A DNA stretch of 64,000 bases from CAWAMR01 sp963783095 (GCA_963783095.1 CAWAMR010000003.1:682001-746000), one strand, 5' to 3'. Shown: positions 10,580 to 20,930, numbered from the stretch's first letter. Notes: generated by a model from the letters alone, not told the origin. Numbers and translations: made by a program.

Positions 10580-11317
10580 GCGGTCAGGCCGGCTGTGCGC
10601 TGCTCTCAAACGCGCGAAATCGGCACCGTTATAGACGATGACGTACCACTGATGCGGAATGCGCGGATCTTCTCTCACCTCGACCTGATACCCGGAAAGT
10701 TGGCAGGAATAGATGTCTTCCCGTAATCTCTCGGTCTTGAATTGATCGCCGCGCACAATGAATACTTTGGCATGGACGCCCCTGGCGAAATTCACGAACG
10801 TCAGTGAGGGAACCATCTTGCCAGCCACCAGTTCTTGGGGGCCGAAAGAGAGCAGCATGCGATAGTCGAAGGGGATTGGCTCGTTGAAAGTAATGTTCTC
10901 GCGGGCGAGCCAGGCATAGGCAGCTTCGCGCTGGTTCATGCTTCGGTGATCGATGTCGCGCTGAATGTCGGCGACGGAAAGATCGATCTTTTGATTCGCT
11001 TGCCAGGTCATGGACAGGGCAACTACCACCAGAATGCCGGCCGCCGCGGCCGTGGCCTGCCAGAAGCGGCGGCGATACCAACTCGCCCGTTCGTGAGCAA
11101 GATCTTCGAGAATTCTTGCCTTCAGCCCGATGGGAACAGGAATGGCTACCATCGCTTTTGCGACCTGCGCGTCGAATTGCGACATGCGCTGTACCCAGGC
11201 AGCGCAGGTGGGACATTGAGTCAGATGTTCTTGCAGCGCACTTTCGTCGTCTGCGTCGATCTCGGTGCCATGAGGTCCGCGCAGGTCCGCGAGCATGCGG
11301 GCGCTTTTACAATCCAT
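10574..11317 (-). CDS. Anti-sigma factor with zinc-finger N-terminus and one membrane segment
   Basis: 247 residues. The N-terminal part has HLTQCPTCAAW, the HxxxCxxC centre of the anti-sigma zinc-binding domain (zf-HC2/ZAS), followed by a single membrane span (QATAAAAGILVVVALSM, residues about 90-106) and an outer domain of unknown fold. It should hold the ECF sigma factor encoded just upstream at the membrane until a signal releases it. The start lies three bases after the sigma stop, so translation is probably coupled. The stop codon lies inside an ACAAGGTG repeat. Confidence 0.85.
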   Translation of the reverse strand: MDCKSARMLADLRGPHGTEIDADDESALQEHLTQCPTCAAWVQRMSQFDAQVAKAMVAIPVPIGLKARILEDLAHERASWYRRRFWQATAAAAGILVVVALSMTWQANQKIDLSVADIQRDIDHRSMNQREAAYAWLARENITFNEPIPFDYRMLLSFGPQELVAGKMVPSLTFVNFARGVHAKVFIVRGDQFKTERLREDIYSCQLSGYQVEVREDPRIPHQWYVIVYNGADFARLRAAHSRPDRG

Positions 11318-11320
11318 TTT

Positions 11321-11830
11321 TTAGGCCCTCCTCATGGTATGGAGCAGCGCATCCTTGAGGTACGCTTTCGCTCGTGCCAGCCGGGACATCACGGTGCCGA
11401 TCGGCAGATCCATCTGCTCGGCAATGTCCCGGTAACTGAAATCCTCAAAATAGTACAATATTATCGGCGTCCGAAAAACCTCAGATAATTGATTCAAAGC
11501 ATCTTGCAACTGAGCCGGCTCGATCTCCGGCATTGTTTCAGGCTCATCCTGCGGAATATCCCCCACCAAATGGATGGATACTTCCTTTTGATGCTTCTCG
11601 GAACGCAGCCTTTGCAAAAAGGCATGACGAAGAATGCTGAACAACCAGGGTTTGATTCGTTCGAGATCGCGCAATTGGTTGAACTGCGATTGGGCCTTGC
11701 AAAACGTATCCTGCGTCAGATCTTCGGCATCCGCTGCGCTGCCACTCAGACGGAAGGCATACCGATAGAGTGACTCGTAGTAGATTTCCACGAAAGGTGT
11801 GATGCTTCGCGGATTGCCGGATGCTCCCAT
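11321..11830 (-). CDS. ECF RNA polymerase sigma factor
   Basis: 169 residues from the chosen ATG at 11830, which has GAGGAAGG just before it; the frame is open to 11881. Region 2 shows YRYAFRLSGSAADAEDLTQDTFCKAQ and KPWLFSILRHAF; region 4 shows PIILYYFEDFSYRDIAEQMD then PIGTVMSRLARAK, the helix-turn-helix for the -35 element. It directs RNA polymerase to a stress or envelope regulon and is followed at once by its membrane anti-sigma partner. An exceptionally strong hairpin (11994-12045) lies upstream of the pair. Confidence 0.92.
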   Translation of the reverse strand: MGASGNPRSITPFVEIYYESLYRYAFRLSGSAADAEDLTQDTFCKAQSQFNQLRDLERIKPWLFSILRHAFLQRLRSEKHQKEVSIHLVGDIPQDEPETMPEIEPAQLQDALNQLSEVFRTPIILYYFEDFSYRDIAEQMDLPIGTVMSRLARAKAYLKDALLHTMRRA

Positions 11831-11962
11831 TCGGCACCTTCCTCTATTGATGTGATCCGACTCGACGGGATTTATTCCCAAATAATTCTTCGTTCATCAT
11901 CTTTGTTTCTTTGTCCACTCCCTGCACCTGTCCAACCAGCAGGTCGAGACAAAATTCCAGTA

Positions 11963-12068
11963 AGGCGAGCGGCAGAAACAGAATTGCCCGCAACCGCTTA
12001 CTGCGTGCGCGGCTCTTTGGAAAGAGCCGCGCACGCAGTAAGCGGAAATGTCCTTCTGCCGCTCGCCT
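11963..12068. repeat. Nested long inverted repeat upstream of the sigma operon
   Basis: Arms 11994-12018 and 12021-12045 are perfect 25-bp complements around two bases. Outer 15-bp arms at 11963-11977 and 12054-12068 also match perfectly. It occupies most of what is interesting in the 11831-12294 spacer; I see no gene there. Confidence 0.85.
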
Positions 12069-12294
12069 ATAAGAACTCCAAAAATCGACGGAAGATAATC
12101 TCGGATGGATGCTTCTAACTATCTATCGATCCAATAGTTATGCTGCCAGATGAGAATCGAGTTGTTGCCGGAAAACATTTTTTTCCGTTTTTCGGGAATA
12201 ACTTGACCGCAAGTGCATCTTTCTTCTGTATCGCGACCCAATGGAGGGATTCGCGACCTCAACATGATCCTACCTCTATGAAAGGGTACTCATC

Positions 12295-12582
12295 GTGAAG
12301 AAGTTGATTGCATTGCTTCTCATGCTCTCCCTGATGGGCATCGGCTGCGGTTCGTCCTCGACAACCGGCACTCCCGCAAAACCAACCGATAGCGGGAAGA
12401 AGCCCCCCAAGGATACTTCTCCGCCCAAGGATATGACTCCTCACAAGGATATGACTCCTCCCAAGGACACTACTCCTCCCAAGGATACTACTCCTCCCAA
12501 GGTTACTCCTCCTAAGGATACTACTCCTCCCAAGGACACTACTCCTCCCAAGGATAAGCCGAAGGACAAGCCCAAGGAATAG
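12295..12582 (+). CDS. Small lipoprotein with Pro-Lys-Asp-Thr repeats
   Basis: 95 residues starting with GTG at 12295. MKKLIALLLMLSLMGIGCG ends in a lipobox (GIGC), so the mature protein would carry lipid on the cysteine. The rest is a low-complexity tail of PPKDTT and PPKDMT units, likely extended and lysine-rich, possibly touching peptidoglycan or DNA. The 5' leader (ATGAAAGGGTA before the start) is almost repeated before the next lipoprotein at 12692, so the two are probably duplicates. No function is known. Confidence 0.7.
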   Translation: MKKLIALLLMLSLMGIGCGSSSTTGTPAKPTDSGKKPPKDTSPPKDMTPHKDMTPPKDTTPPKDTTPPKVTPPKDTTPPKDTTPPKDKPKDKPKE

Positions 12583-12691
12583 TTCCCGTTGATCGGATTG
12601 ATTTTCGGCATTCTCCTCGGTTCGGAAAAACGGTTTTCGACCGAATTATTTGTCAGTTCCCACTCTAGTCTCGATGAAAGGGTATATTACC

Positions 12692-12829
12692 ATGAAGAAA
12701 GTTTTTGCCTTGCTCGTCGTTTGCGCTTTTAGCTTCGCAGTGATTGGCTGCGGTTCTTCCTCAACCACCGGGAGCCCCCCTGCCGCCCCCAAGCCCCCGG
12801 AAAAGCCCCCGGAAAAGCCCAAGACGTGA
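12692..12829 (+). CDS. Very small lipoprotein, paralogue of the preceding gene
   Basis: 45 residues: MKKVFALLVVCAFSFAVIGC is a signal peptide with lipobox AVIGC, followed by GSSSTTGSPP and a proline/lysine/glutamate tail (KPPEKPPEKPKT). The GCGSSSTTG stretch after the lipidated cysteine equals that of the protein at 12295, and the leader before ATG is also similar. Too short for most gene finders but the signal peptide, the shared leader, and the terminator that follows make it convincing. Confidence 0.65.
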   Translation: MKKVFALLVVCAFSFAVIGCGSSSTTGSPPAAPKPPEKPPEKPKT

Positions 12830-12865
12830 TTTCGTTCAGACTTCTCGAAGTCTGAGTTGAACATG

Positions 12866-12897
12866 GAGAGCCGACCGGCAATTGCCGGTCGGCTCTC
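12866..12897 (+). terminator. Palindromic terminator after the two lipoprotein genes
   Basis: Perfect 16-bp arms (GAGAGCCGACCGGCAA and complement) with no unpaired loop, 36 bases after the stop at 12829, followed by a T-rich stretch. Confidence 0.7.
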
Positions 12898-12962
12898 TTC
12901 AGTTTGCCTCCGAATCATCCAGGGGGGGCTTTTTCATGTGTTGCTCATGAGGTATGACAATC

Positions 12963-13097
12963 ATGGGGCGTCCATTGCTGTCTTTGTGCATGATTTGCGT
13001 GATATTTCTTGTGGCCGGTTGTGGAAACTCAGACAAGGGAAAGAATAAAGGGAAGGATGTTCCCGATTTGCCCGTCCCAAAGCTCAACCCACGGTAA
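12963..13097 (+). CDS. Third very small lipoprotein
   Basis: 44 residues: MGRPLLSLCMICVIFLVAGC is a signal peptide with lipobox VAGC, then GNSDKGKNKGKDVPDLPVPK and a short end. GAGGT nine bases before ATG 12963 is a fair ribosome site; an in-frame ATG at 12954 is too close to it. It is not clearly homologous to the two lipoproteins upstream but is of the same size and type, making a run of three before lptB. Function unknown. Confidence 0.55.
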   Translation: MGRPLLSLCMICVIFLVAGCGNSDKGKNKGKDVPDLPVPKLNPR

Positions 13098-13287
13098 GAG
13101 CATGTCGAAATTGCGCCCGCGCTCCCATCTATTTTCCTCTTCGGCTTGCTTGAAATCCCCAGGTCGGGTATCTGTTAGGGTGAAGCCACGGGTACGCAAG
13201 GATTTTGCGCGCTTGGGCAAGCATTCCTGCGGAAACGGCAGACAGGAATGTCTGCCCCAAATGGCAGCTCACCCAGGAGACACACGG

Positions 13288-14398
13288 ATGGCCCTCCTCG
13301 AAGTGACGGGATTGGTCAAGTTCTACGGTAAGCGAAAGGTTGTGGACGGGGTTTCGTTCGATGTCAATGTGGGCGAAGTTGTTGGATTGCTCGGTCCCAA
13401 CGGGGCAGGTAAGACGACCAGTTTTCGCATGACGACCGGACAGATCGTTCCTTACGCGGGCAGGGTCATATTCAATGGTCAGGATGTGACGGCGATGCCC
13501 ATGTATCGCCGGGCCCGCCTCGGGATGGGCTATCTGTCCCAGGAACAGAGCATCTTTCGCAAACTCTCCGTTGAGAAAAATCTTTTGGCGATTCTCGAAG
13601 CGTTGCCGCGCAGCCGAACACTCGGCCGGCGACTTCGCCGTTGGGAGCGCTGGAACGAACCAACTCCCTTCTGGAACGATTCGGCCTGACTCACATCCGA
13701 AAAAACACTTCCGCGCAGCATCGGGCGGCGAGAGCGCCGACTGGAAATCGCCCGTTGTCTCGCCTGCGAACCGCTGTTGATCCTGCTCGACGAGCCGTTC
13801 GCAGCAGTCGATCCTAAAACGACCGAAGATATTCGCTCGAACATCCGCGACCTTGCCAAATCCGGCATCGGCATTCTCTTGACGGATCACAATGTCCGCG
13901 AAGTCTTAAAAATCACCGACCGAAGCTACCTCATCAAGGATGGGCAGGTCGTTACTGCGGGTACGCCACAACAACTCATCCACGATCCCATCGCCATCAA
14001 TGAATATCTCGGCACGACCTTCACGGATAACACTTTCGGCGGCCAGCCGTTGCCCCAATCACCACAGCCGGCCACGGTACAACCCGTCGCCGCCCCGAGT
14101 TTCGGGATACAACAACTTCTGGAACAAGAGAAAATGCGCAGCCTGGTGGAACGGCTCCGCCACAACGACACCTTGCGAGCTGCCCAGGAAGAATTGATTG
14201 GCGAGGCGCAGCGTCGTTGCCGGTTTTGGTCGAAGCGCTGGAACGACGAAGAGATCGACGCTGCGCGTTCGCGTTTTCGAGTTGTTGAAACACATGGTGG
14301 GCAGCCCGATTGATTTCGATCCTCACTCTCCGGACGAGCAGCGCCGGCGACAGGTGGCAAGGCTTCGAGAATGGGTCCGTGGAATCGCCGACGCCTAG
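13288..14398 (+). CDS. lptB: LptB-like ABC transporter ATP-binding protein, frameshifted
   Basis: The ATP-binding subunit that powers lipopolysaccharide export to the outer membrane (Lpt complex) is the best match. LLGPNGAGKTTSF is the Walker A; YLSQEQSIFRKLSVEKNL is the LptB-typical Q-loop text; LLILLDEPFAAVDP is Walker B; ILLTDHNVREVL carries the switch histidine. The signature LSGGERRR can be rebuilt only by joining frames near 13735. AGGAG eight bases before ATG 13288 supports that start. Breaks lie near 13650, 13735 and 14220-14290. A C-terminal extension of about 130 residues (GIQQLLEQEKMRSLVERL and on) goes beyond normal LptB of about 240. bamA is adjacent, converging. Confidence 0.82.
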
Positions 14399-14408
14399 GC
14401 GGCCTGAG

Positions 14409-16762
14409 TTAATCGAAGAATCCCAACCAGAAGCTGAAGAGCTGTTTGTGATCCTGGGGGGCCTGGTTGAGCGGCACGGCGAAGTCGAGTGCCAGAGGAA
14501 CCGGGCCGAGCAACTGCGGAACCGAGATTCGCAAGCCCAAGCCCGCCGTTACCCGATAATCCCGGATCTCGACCGATCGTTCGACCGTACCGGAATCGAA
14601 GAACCCCACAACATATAGTTTGTCATCGGCCATTACCGGGATCTGATATTCGACGCTGTTCAAGAACATGAAGTTACCGCCGATATAATAACCATCCACC
14701 GCCGGGCTGACGCCGCGAAACGAGAAGCCGCGCATACTCTGGAAGCCACCGGCCCAGAACCGATCGAAGACCGGTGTGTTCTCGGTTGCATAAGAAGTCT
14801 GGGAACGAAACGCCAACACCTGCCTGCCGCTGCCGTCGATTCGTTCCCAGGTCGTGATGTACTTCGAGGCCTGCACGTCGGCACGCTGGTAGTCGTACGT
14901 TCCCGTCACGGCTTCAACTCCGCCTTCCGCGACGAAACCCCCAGTCGGCCGTAAGTAGTTGTCGCGGGTATCGTACCGGATCGAGGGCCGAACGCCGAGG
15001 ACCAAAGCCTGCCCAAGGTAATCGGTGATTTCCGGAGGTTCGCCGGCAACCGTATTGCTAATCGTTACCTGTTCGATGCGAGTCGTGATATTGGCGGTGA
15101 TGTACGGAGTAATTCGGCGACCGAAGGTGATGCGGCCGCCCAGTCGATTTTCATCGTATTCGTTATAAATGCGCTGAAAGAAGTAACCGCTGAGGCTCAT
15201 CGTGTACAGGCTGTCGAAAAGGTAAGGTTCCGTGAAGGTAACCGAGTACGCTGCTGGACCGTTCCGGGCATGGCTTGAATGTTGAATTGCTGTCCCGCAC
15301 CGCGCCAGGCCCGCCCCTGAAAGACATCATCCCAACTCGTGGGGACATTCCAGATGTCGAAGTTGCTTTCGTTGACAGTGATGTTTCCCGTCAAGCCCGA
15401 GTTCGAGTTGACGCCGGCACCAATCATGAAACTTCCCGTCGGCTTCTCTTTGACCTGAACCAGGATATTCTTGAATTCCGAATCATCCTCGGGGTTTTCA
15501 ACCTCGACGGTCGGTTTGGTTCCTTTGGCCTGGTCTTGCTCGAAAATTCCCAACCTTGCCAGGCGGCGTTCGGCTTCGATCAGTTCGGGATAGGACAATA
15601 ACTGACCCGGAAAGAGACCGAGTTGACGAAGGATGACGTTCTGCTTGGTGACGACGTTACCGATGATCTTGATATCGCCCACCCGCGCCCGATCCCGTTC
15701 CTCAATGCGATAATCCAGCCGGACTTTGCCGTCGTCGAGGAAGTAATATTGGTCCACGACCGTCGCCTTCACGCCGGTCACGCCGATGACGTTCTGTAGG
15801 CGGGTTTTGTCGCCCTGAATGTCTTGGGCGCTGTAGTACACGCCAGGTCGAACATCCGTCCATTCCATGAGTTGCTTGGGATCACGGGTCGGTTTGTTCG
15901 GCCTGATTTCGAACAATTCGATGCGGTGCCGTTCACCTTCTTCGATGTGGAACACGACATCCACGTCGCGCAGATCTTTGGAGAAAATAAGCTCGCGCTC
16001 GACGCGGGCTTTGAGATAACCCAGGGCGTGATAATACTCCTCAAGCTTGAGAACATCCATGTCCAGGCCGATTTCGTTGAAGTTGCCGCCGAGGACACCG
16101 AGGAATGCGCTGCCGGAATTGAGCTGCGTTTTGAGCCGGGCCGCGGAGATACTGCTCTCATGGGGACCGAAGAATTTAACGTCGATGCTGTGAATTCGGA
16201 CGACCGGTCCTTCAGCAATGTCGAAAACAACGCGCTGATCGGTCTCCTTATTGCCTTCGACGATTTTCACACTTGCCCAGTAGCGAGATTTCTCCTGATA
16301 GTGCCGCAAAATCGCCAGGCGGCCCTCTTTATTGCGGTGCGGGCTCATCGGCTCGCCTCGTTTCAACTTGGTCAATTTGTCCAGTTCATCCCGGCCCATG
16401 TGATCGGCACCGCGGTAGATGATCTCCTGAACAAAGTTGGATAGTTCTTGAACCGAGACGAAAACGATGACTTTGCCATCCGCTCGAATATTCGTGTCGA
16501 CGTGAATGCTTCTTGGGTTGAACCAGCCCTTCTGATAGAGCCGGCCCACATCTTCCTGCATGAGGGTTATGCTGTACTTCTTGCCCGGACGGGTTCCCAT
16601 TTGGCTCAGAATGTCCTGGGTACTGCGGATTGCATTGCCCGTAATTCTGATCTCGGCGACTTCCCGGTCCGCGGGAGACTCTGCGTAGACCCACCGATAA
16701 CCCTGAGTCAGGGCCAGGATGGTAAATGCCACGAGAATCAAGCCGCGAGCAATCCGCATCAT
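14409..16762 (-). CDS. bamA: BamA/Omp85 outer membrane assembly protein, one frameshift
   Basis: About 785 residues in two pieces that join near 15245. A signal segment (GLILVAFTILALTQGYRWVYA) precedes several POTRA domains (for example VAEIRITGNAIRSTQDIL, RIHSIDVKFFGPHE, VGDIKIIGNVVTKQNVILRQ), then a 16-strand-type beta-barrel ending in FSFWLGFFD, the aromatic terminal strand of outer membrane proteins. It folds and inserts barrel proteins into the outer membrane. The motif VSPAVDGYYIGGN with MRGF before it corresponds to the conserved loop region of Omp85. The convergent lptB next door makes this an envelope-biogenesis locus. Confidence 0.88.
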
Positions 16763-16827
16763 CGATCATCCCCCAGAACGGCATCGATTGGCAACAGGTC
16801 GGACACTCTGATCCCATCGATACCGAT

Positions 16828-16899
16828 ATGGGCGCGCAAACACAGCGGTGATGGAGCGACGCGAATAGGTTTAAGGAGATTTTTTGTCAAGTGGAAAGG
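16828..16899. repeat. Imperfect direct repeat, left copy, flanking the recombinase unit
   Basis: ATGGGCGCGCAAA, then GCGAATAGGTTTA, GGAGATT and TGTCAA match in order the stretch 19601-19668 on the other side of the recombinase genes. The rest of the 16763-17240 spacer holds the inverted arm at 17088-17116 and no other gene that I can see. Confidence 0.6.
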
Positions 16900-17240
16900 A
16901 GGGATTGCCGACAGTCAAACTTGAAAGTGTAAAGAGACGCCGAGAATTCACTGATGCTTGGCAAGCGTGATGATCTACGGTGAGTTTGGGCCGAGTCTTC
17001 ATCCGCCTGAATGAGCGGCCCCGCGATACGGCCCACATATTTAGAGGCCGGTCAGGTCTACATTTGCACTTTGGGCACTTGTTTACCCAACGTGCCATAC
17101 CTCGCTGACGCGTCGGGATCTGCCACTCATTCGACTACTCTTGTCACACCATCTCCGCAGCCGGTAGTATGTTGTGCAGCTCTTTTGGAGCTGGCGCGAT
17201 GGTGCCAGCAACGTCTAGATTTCAGGGAGGATCGCGAATC

Positions 17241-17438
17241 ATGCCGAGACCCAAACTTCAACAACCAGCGCCCCCGCGCCGGCCAGCAAGCGCACGCAAC
17301 GCGACGCGGCCACTTTGGCTGAGCCTGACGCCCGAACTTCAGCAATCCCTATTCGCCCTGCTGACGCAGATGGTGCAGCAAAACCTCCCCGCTCCAAACG
17401 CCGCGGACCAAAGGGAGGTGGCCAATGAATCCCGTTAA
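17241..17438 (+). CDS. Small protein paired with the serine recombinase
   Basis: 65 residues starting with ATG 17241 after AGGGAGG. It is proline-rich at the start (QQPAPPRRPASA) and then has LWLSLTPELQQSLFALLTQM, a likely amphipathic helix. It overlaps the recombinase start by 14 bases, implying translational coupling. The arrangement small ORF plus large recombinase suggests an accessory or directionality role, but no family is recognised. Confidence 0.5.
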   Translation: MPRPKLQQPAPPRRPASARNATRPLWLSLTPELQQSLFALLTQMVQQNLPAPNAADQREVANESR

Positions 17439-19309
17439 TTCTACGGCCGGACGTTCCACGAAGATTCAGGGGCAACACCTCGAACGCTGGGCCATCGTCT
17501 ATGTCCGCCAATCGCACCCTCAGCAAGTGCAACAACACCGCGAATCCGCTGAGGTTCAGGCCAATCTCCGACAGCGCGCTGCGGCCTGGGGTTGGCCTGC
17601 CGAACGCATTCGCATTCTCGACGGCGATCAGGGCCGCTCCGGCACGACCACGGCAGGCCGCGACGATTTCGCCTGGCTCTTGTCCGAGATCGCTCTGGGC
17701 CATGTCGGTTTGGTGCTCGGCTTTCAGATCAACCGCTTGGCCCGTGAGGATGAAGCCTGTTGCCGCTTGATCAAAGTGTGCGGCACCTTCGATACCTTGC
17801 TCGCCGATCGAAGATGGCTTGTACCATCCGCACGATTTCAACGATCGCCTGGTTCTGACCATCAAGGGCATCATGGGAAGTTTCGAGTTGCATCAAATCC
17901 AGCAACGGATGCAAGCCGGACGCTTGAACCGCGCCCGTCGCGGCGAATGGCTCGGCCAAACCCCGCCGGGCTACATCGTCGGACCGGACGGCAAATTGCA
18001 GTTCGATCCCGACGAGCAGGTGCAGGAAGTGATCCGCCTGGCTTTCGAGCGTTTTGCCACGCTGGGCAGCGTCAGCGGCGTGATGCGTTACCTGCGCGAG
18101 CGGCAAATCCTGTGGCCGTTCCGTCAGGCCAGCGGTGCGCAGGATGGTCAATTGCACTGGCACGTGCCGCATCGCGAAACCTTGCGGAACCTGATTCGTC
18201 ATCCGGCCTATGCGGGTGCCTATACCTGGGCTCGACGCAGCGCTCGATCCCAAGCGTCCCCGCGTTAAAGTCGAACGGGCAGCCGCAGGATTGCGCGGTG
18301 TTCATTGCCAACAATCACGCTGCCTACATTTCGTGGGAGCAACATCAAAGCAACCTCAAACGCCTCCAGCAGCACCCGATGCGTGGTCCGCGCCCGGTCC
18401 GGCTCGGACAACCACCGCGATCTTGGCCGGTTGCGTGGTGTGCGGCCACTGCGGTTGCCGCATGCAGACACGTTACACGCCGAACTTGCGTTACGACTGT
18501 CAACGCCGCGCCTGGATTACGGAGCCCCGACCTGCCAAAGCTTTGCGGGGGTGTCGTTGGAAAAGTTGGTGAGTGCCCAGATTCTGGAGGTGGTGACGCC
18601 GGCCGGCTTGGAATTGAGCCGGCGTGCCGCCGAGCAAACCAAGCGTGAACGCGGCGCTCTCGATCGGCAATGGCAACTGCGTCTGGAGCGAGCAGGCCAG
18701 AACACGAACCGCGCTTATCGGCAATACAACGCGGTCGAGCCCGAGAACCGCTTGGTGGCGCGTACTCTGGAACGCCAGTGGGAACAGGCCTTGATTGCGC
18801 AACGAAGTCTGCAGGAAGAGTACACCCGTTTCCAACAGACCCAGCCGACCCAATTGAGCGCCGCCGAGCGTACGCACATCGAAGCCTTGGCCCACGATCT
18901 GCCGACGATCTGGCACGCGCCGCAGACAGCCATTGCGGACAAGAGGCGGGTAATGCGTTTGCTGTTGCAACGAGTGGTCGTCTGGGCGTCGAAAGCGACG
19001 GACGAACTGAAGGTCCAGTTGCATTGGACCGGCGGCACGATGACGGAGCACCATCTGTTGCGGCCGGTGAATTCCTGGAGTCAGTTGCCGGAATTGCCTG
19101 AACTTTTGCAACGCATGCGTCAATGGCGAGCCGAAGGCTGGACATCGCGGCAAATGGCCGACGAACTGAACGCCGCAGGACAAAAAACGCCGCACGGGCA
19201 GCCGATCACTGCCGCAAATGTGCGTCAACTCTTGAAGCGATCGTCCGAGGCCACTCCCGCTCGCGATCGGAAGAGGCCCAAACGCGTTACGAAGACGGGC
19301 AAGCCATAA
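17425..19309 (+). CDS. Large serine recombinase, frameshifted
   Basis: About 625 residues. The resolvase-type N-terminal catalytic domain opens with WAIVYVRQSHPQQVQQHRES (nucleophile serine in YVRQS) and continues with DGDQGRSGTT and LGFQINRLARED. A recombinase domain follows (LGQTPPGYIVGPDGKLQFD, then RNLIRHPAYAGAYTWGRR), then a zinc ribbon (CVVCGHCGCRM and a later Cys), a coiled region, and a C-terminal segment. Breaks are needed near 17805, 18240, 18395 and 18510. It should catalyse site-specific integration or excision through a phosphoserine link to DNA. Confidence 0.85.
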
Positions 19310-19600
19310 GCTGTCCATGCTCAAAACGGAAGACCAAGCCAGTCGGCAAAAGCGGCCGCGAGCGCTGGCTTGATCTTTCATCTTGAACAAATCACTGTAC
19401 ATCAACTATATCCCTATTGTTAATCTCGCCCCATCCTAGCCTGTGACAACGGAGGCAATATGCCACGCGTATCGGGTTAGTGTGTTGTCCGCTACACTAA
19501 TCCGACGCGTCAGCAAGGTATGGCACGTTGAATCGACTGGCAACGCCAGCGCGAAAGTAGACTGGCGAAACATGAAATCCACTTCATCGATCAACTCCCG

Positions 19601-19668
19601 ATGGGCGCGCAAAGCGGCGCTGAAAAGGGCGCGAATAGGTTTATGGAGATTCTTTGTCAATTGGAAAG
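19601..19668. repeat. Imperfect direct repeat, right copy
   Basis: Partner of 16828-16899 in the same orientation. In the 19310-19690 spacer there is also an imperfect hairpin at about 19466-19510 (TTAGTGT against ACACTAA arms) and the right inverted arm; no convincing gene. Confidence 0.6.
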
Positions 19669-19690
19669 CGTCGGGGTGATTCAGCCCTAT

Positions 19691-20793
19691 CTATCGCGTC
19701 TTGCTCACGACGCGCAGTCCGCCATTATTGGGTTGCCCAATTTCCCAGATCTGATCTGCCTGCATTTCTTTCAATATCTTCACCATCAATTCGGCGTCGG
19801 CCTTTTTCTCGCCGAAATCAAAGAGAACCTTCAATCCGTCGAAAACACACCAGTTCTCGCCGCTTGTTTGGACCTTTAGGCCTGTCGAACGGAAGTAGAT
19901 CCGATTCACGCCGAGCGGTGAGCCGGTGGGCAACCGGCCATTCACCAGATAGAGCGGAACGCGGCGTGTACCGATATAAGCGATTTCCGTGGCCTTCGCG
20001 TCCTGTAACTGGCGGTAGGCCATCAAGGCATCGGTTTGGCACGCCCCAAATCGGGCCAGGGTTTCGTTCCCTTGCTGCAGGCACCAGTCGTTTTGAACTC
20101 GGTAGACCTCGAGCTTATTCCCGTCGAGCCGTTTGCGCGAGCCGACATAACCGAGGTTTGGAAGGATCAGCCCCTGCTCGGCAACAGCGCTAACCAGAGC
20201 CAGCGTCGAGGGTGTCGGTCGCGGGAAATTGCCCAGACGCTGCTGGTCGTTGGCCAGGAGATAGGTCATCAGCGGCGGGTTGCCGATGACTCCCAGTTCG
20301 TTGAAGCCGAACTTTCGACAGACCGCCAGCGCCCGCCTGGCATTGTCGAGATCGGTCCCGAAATTGTAAAGCACCTGTTGATCGTCGCGACAAACACCCG
20401 CGCCGATGACTTGCTCTATTTTCAATTTGCGCAATGAAACGGAACAATCGTTCGCGAAGAGACACTACCTTGCGGGGCCTGGCCGTCGCACAGCAAGTAC
20501 TCAAAGGTGGGTTGTGCGCCCGGTATCGTCGCATATTGCGTCAGATTCAATTCGCGGATGAGCCGAACCGCCTGAGAAGCCTCACGCTCCGAAGACCCAA
20601 AATCCTTGAATAATTGGCGGTTCGAGTAAATCTGCCAGTGACCGTCGGTTCTTTTCAATTCGACGGCTTTGGGAACAATGCGGAAGATTTTTTCTTCAGG
20701 CCCGGCAAGTGGAACCGGCATCTGCGCAATGGTCAGGGAAGGAAACAATATTGCAGACAGGCATCCGAGCCATCGGCGCAGAACATGATCCAC
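19691..20793 (-). CDS. Secreted protein of unknown function, one frameshift
   Basis: About 368 residues when joined near 20430. The frame is open to 20910, but a GTG at 20793 with AGGAAG before it begins a signal peptide (HVLRRWLGCLSAILFPSLTIA) and is the more likely start. The mature part has a repeated pattern: GHWQIYSNRQLFKDFG and NKLEVYRVQNDWCLQQGNE and GENWCVFDGLKVLFDFGEK look like three copies of a module with a Trp and a phenylalanine-glycine end, each near a stretch about residue numbers changing (AVRLIRELNLTQYATIPG, AVCRKFGFNELGVIGNP). I do not recognise the family. It is probably a planctomycete-specific periplasmic protein. Confidence 0.6.
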
Positions 20794-20930
20794 CCCACTT
20801 CCTGCGGGAATTGCGGTTCTTCCGATCAAGATCGGCAGATCTTCAATGAAAACTGAAGTCGAATAAACAAAAAGCATTACATGCCGTTGCACAATCGGAA
20901 AACCCAACATGGTTTGCGCACATAGTTTCG

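Larger units (their letters stand above)
17088..19530 (+). mobile_element. Serine-recombinase unit bounded by 29-bp inverted arms
   Basis: Arm 17088-17116 and arm 19502-19530 are reverse complements with one mismatch (CAACGTGCCATACCT at the outer side). Between them lie a small gene and a large serine recombinase, and outside them lie the direct repeats at 16828 and 19601. The exact element ends cannot be fixed from one copy. Confidence 0.45.

Noticed and set aside
12019..12020. The 25-bp stem as a simple Rho-independent terminator of the sigma operon
   Set aside because: It lies upstream of the leftward sigma gene, has no T-run, and no gene ends next to it on the other strand.
19601..19879. 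92-codon plus-strand frame near the right direct repeat
   Set aside because: It is antisense to the secreted-protein gene at 19691 and starts within a repeat; no domain.
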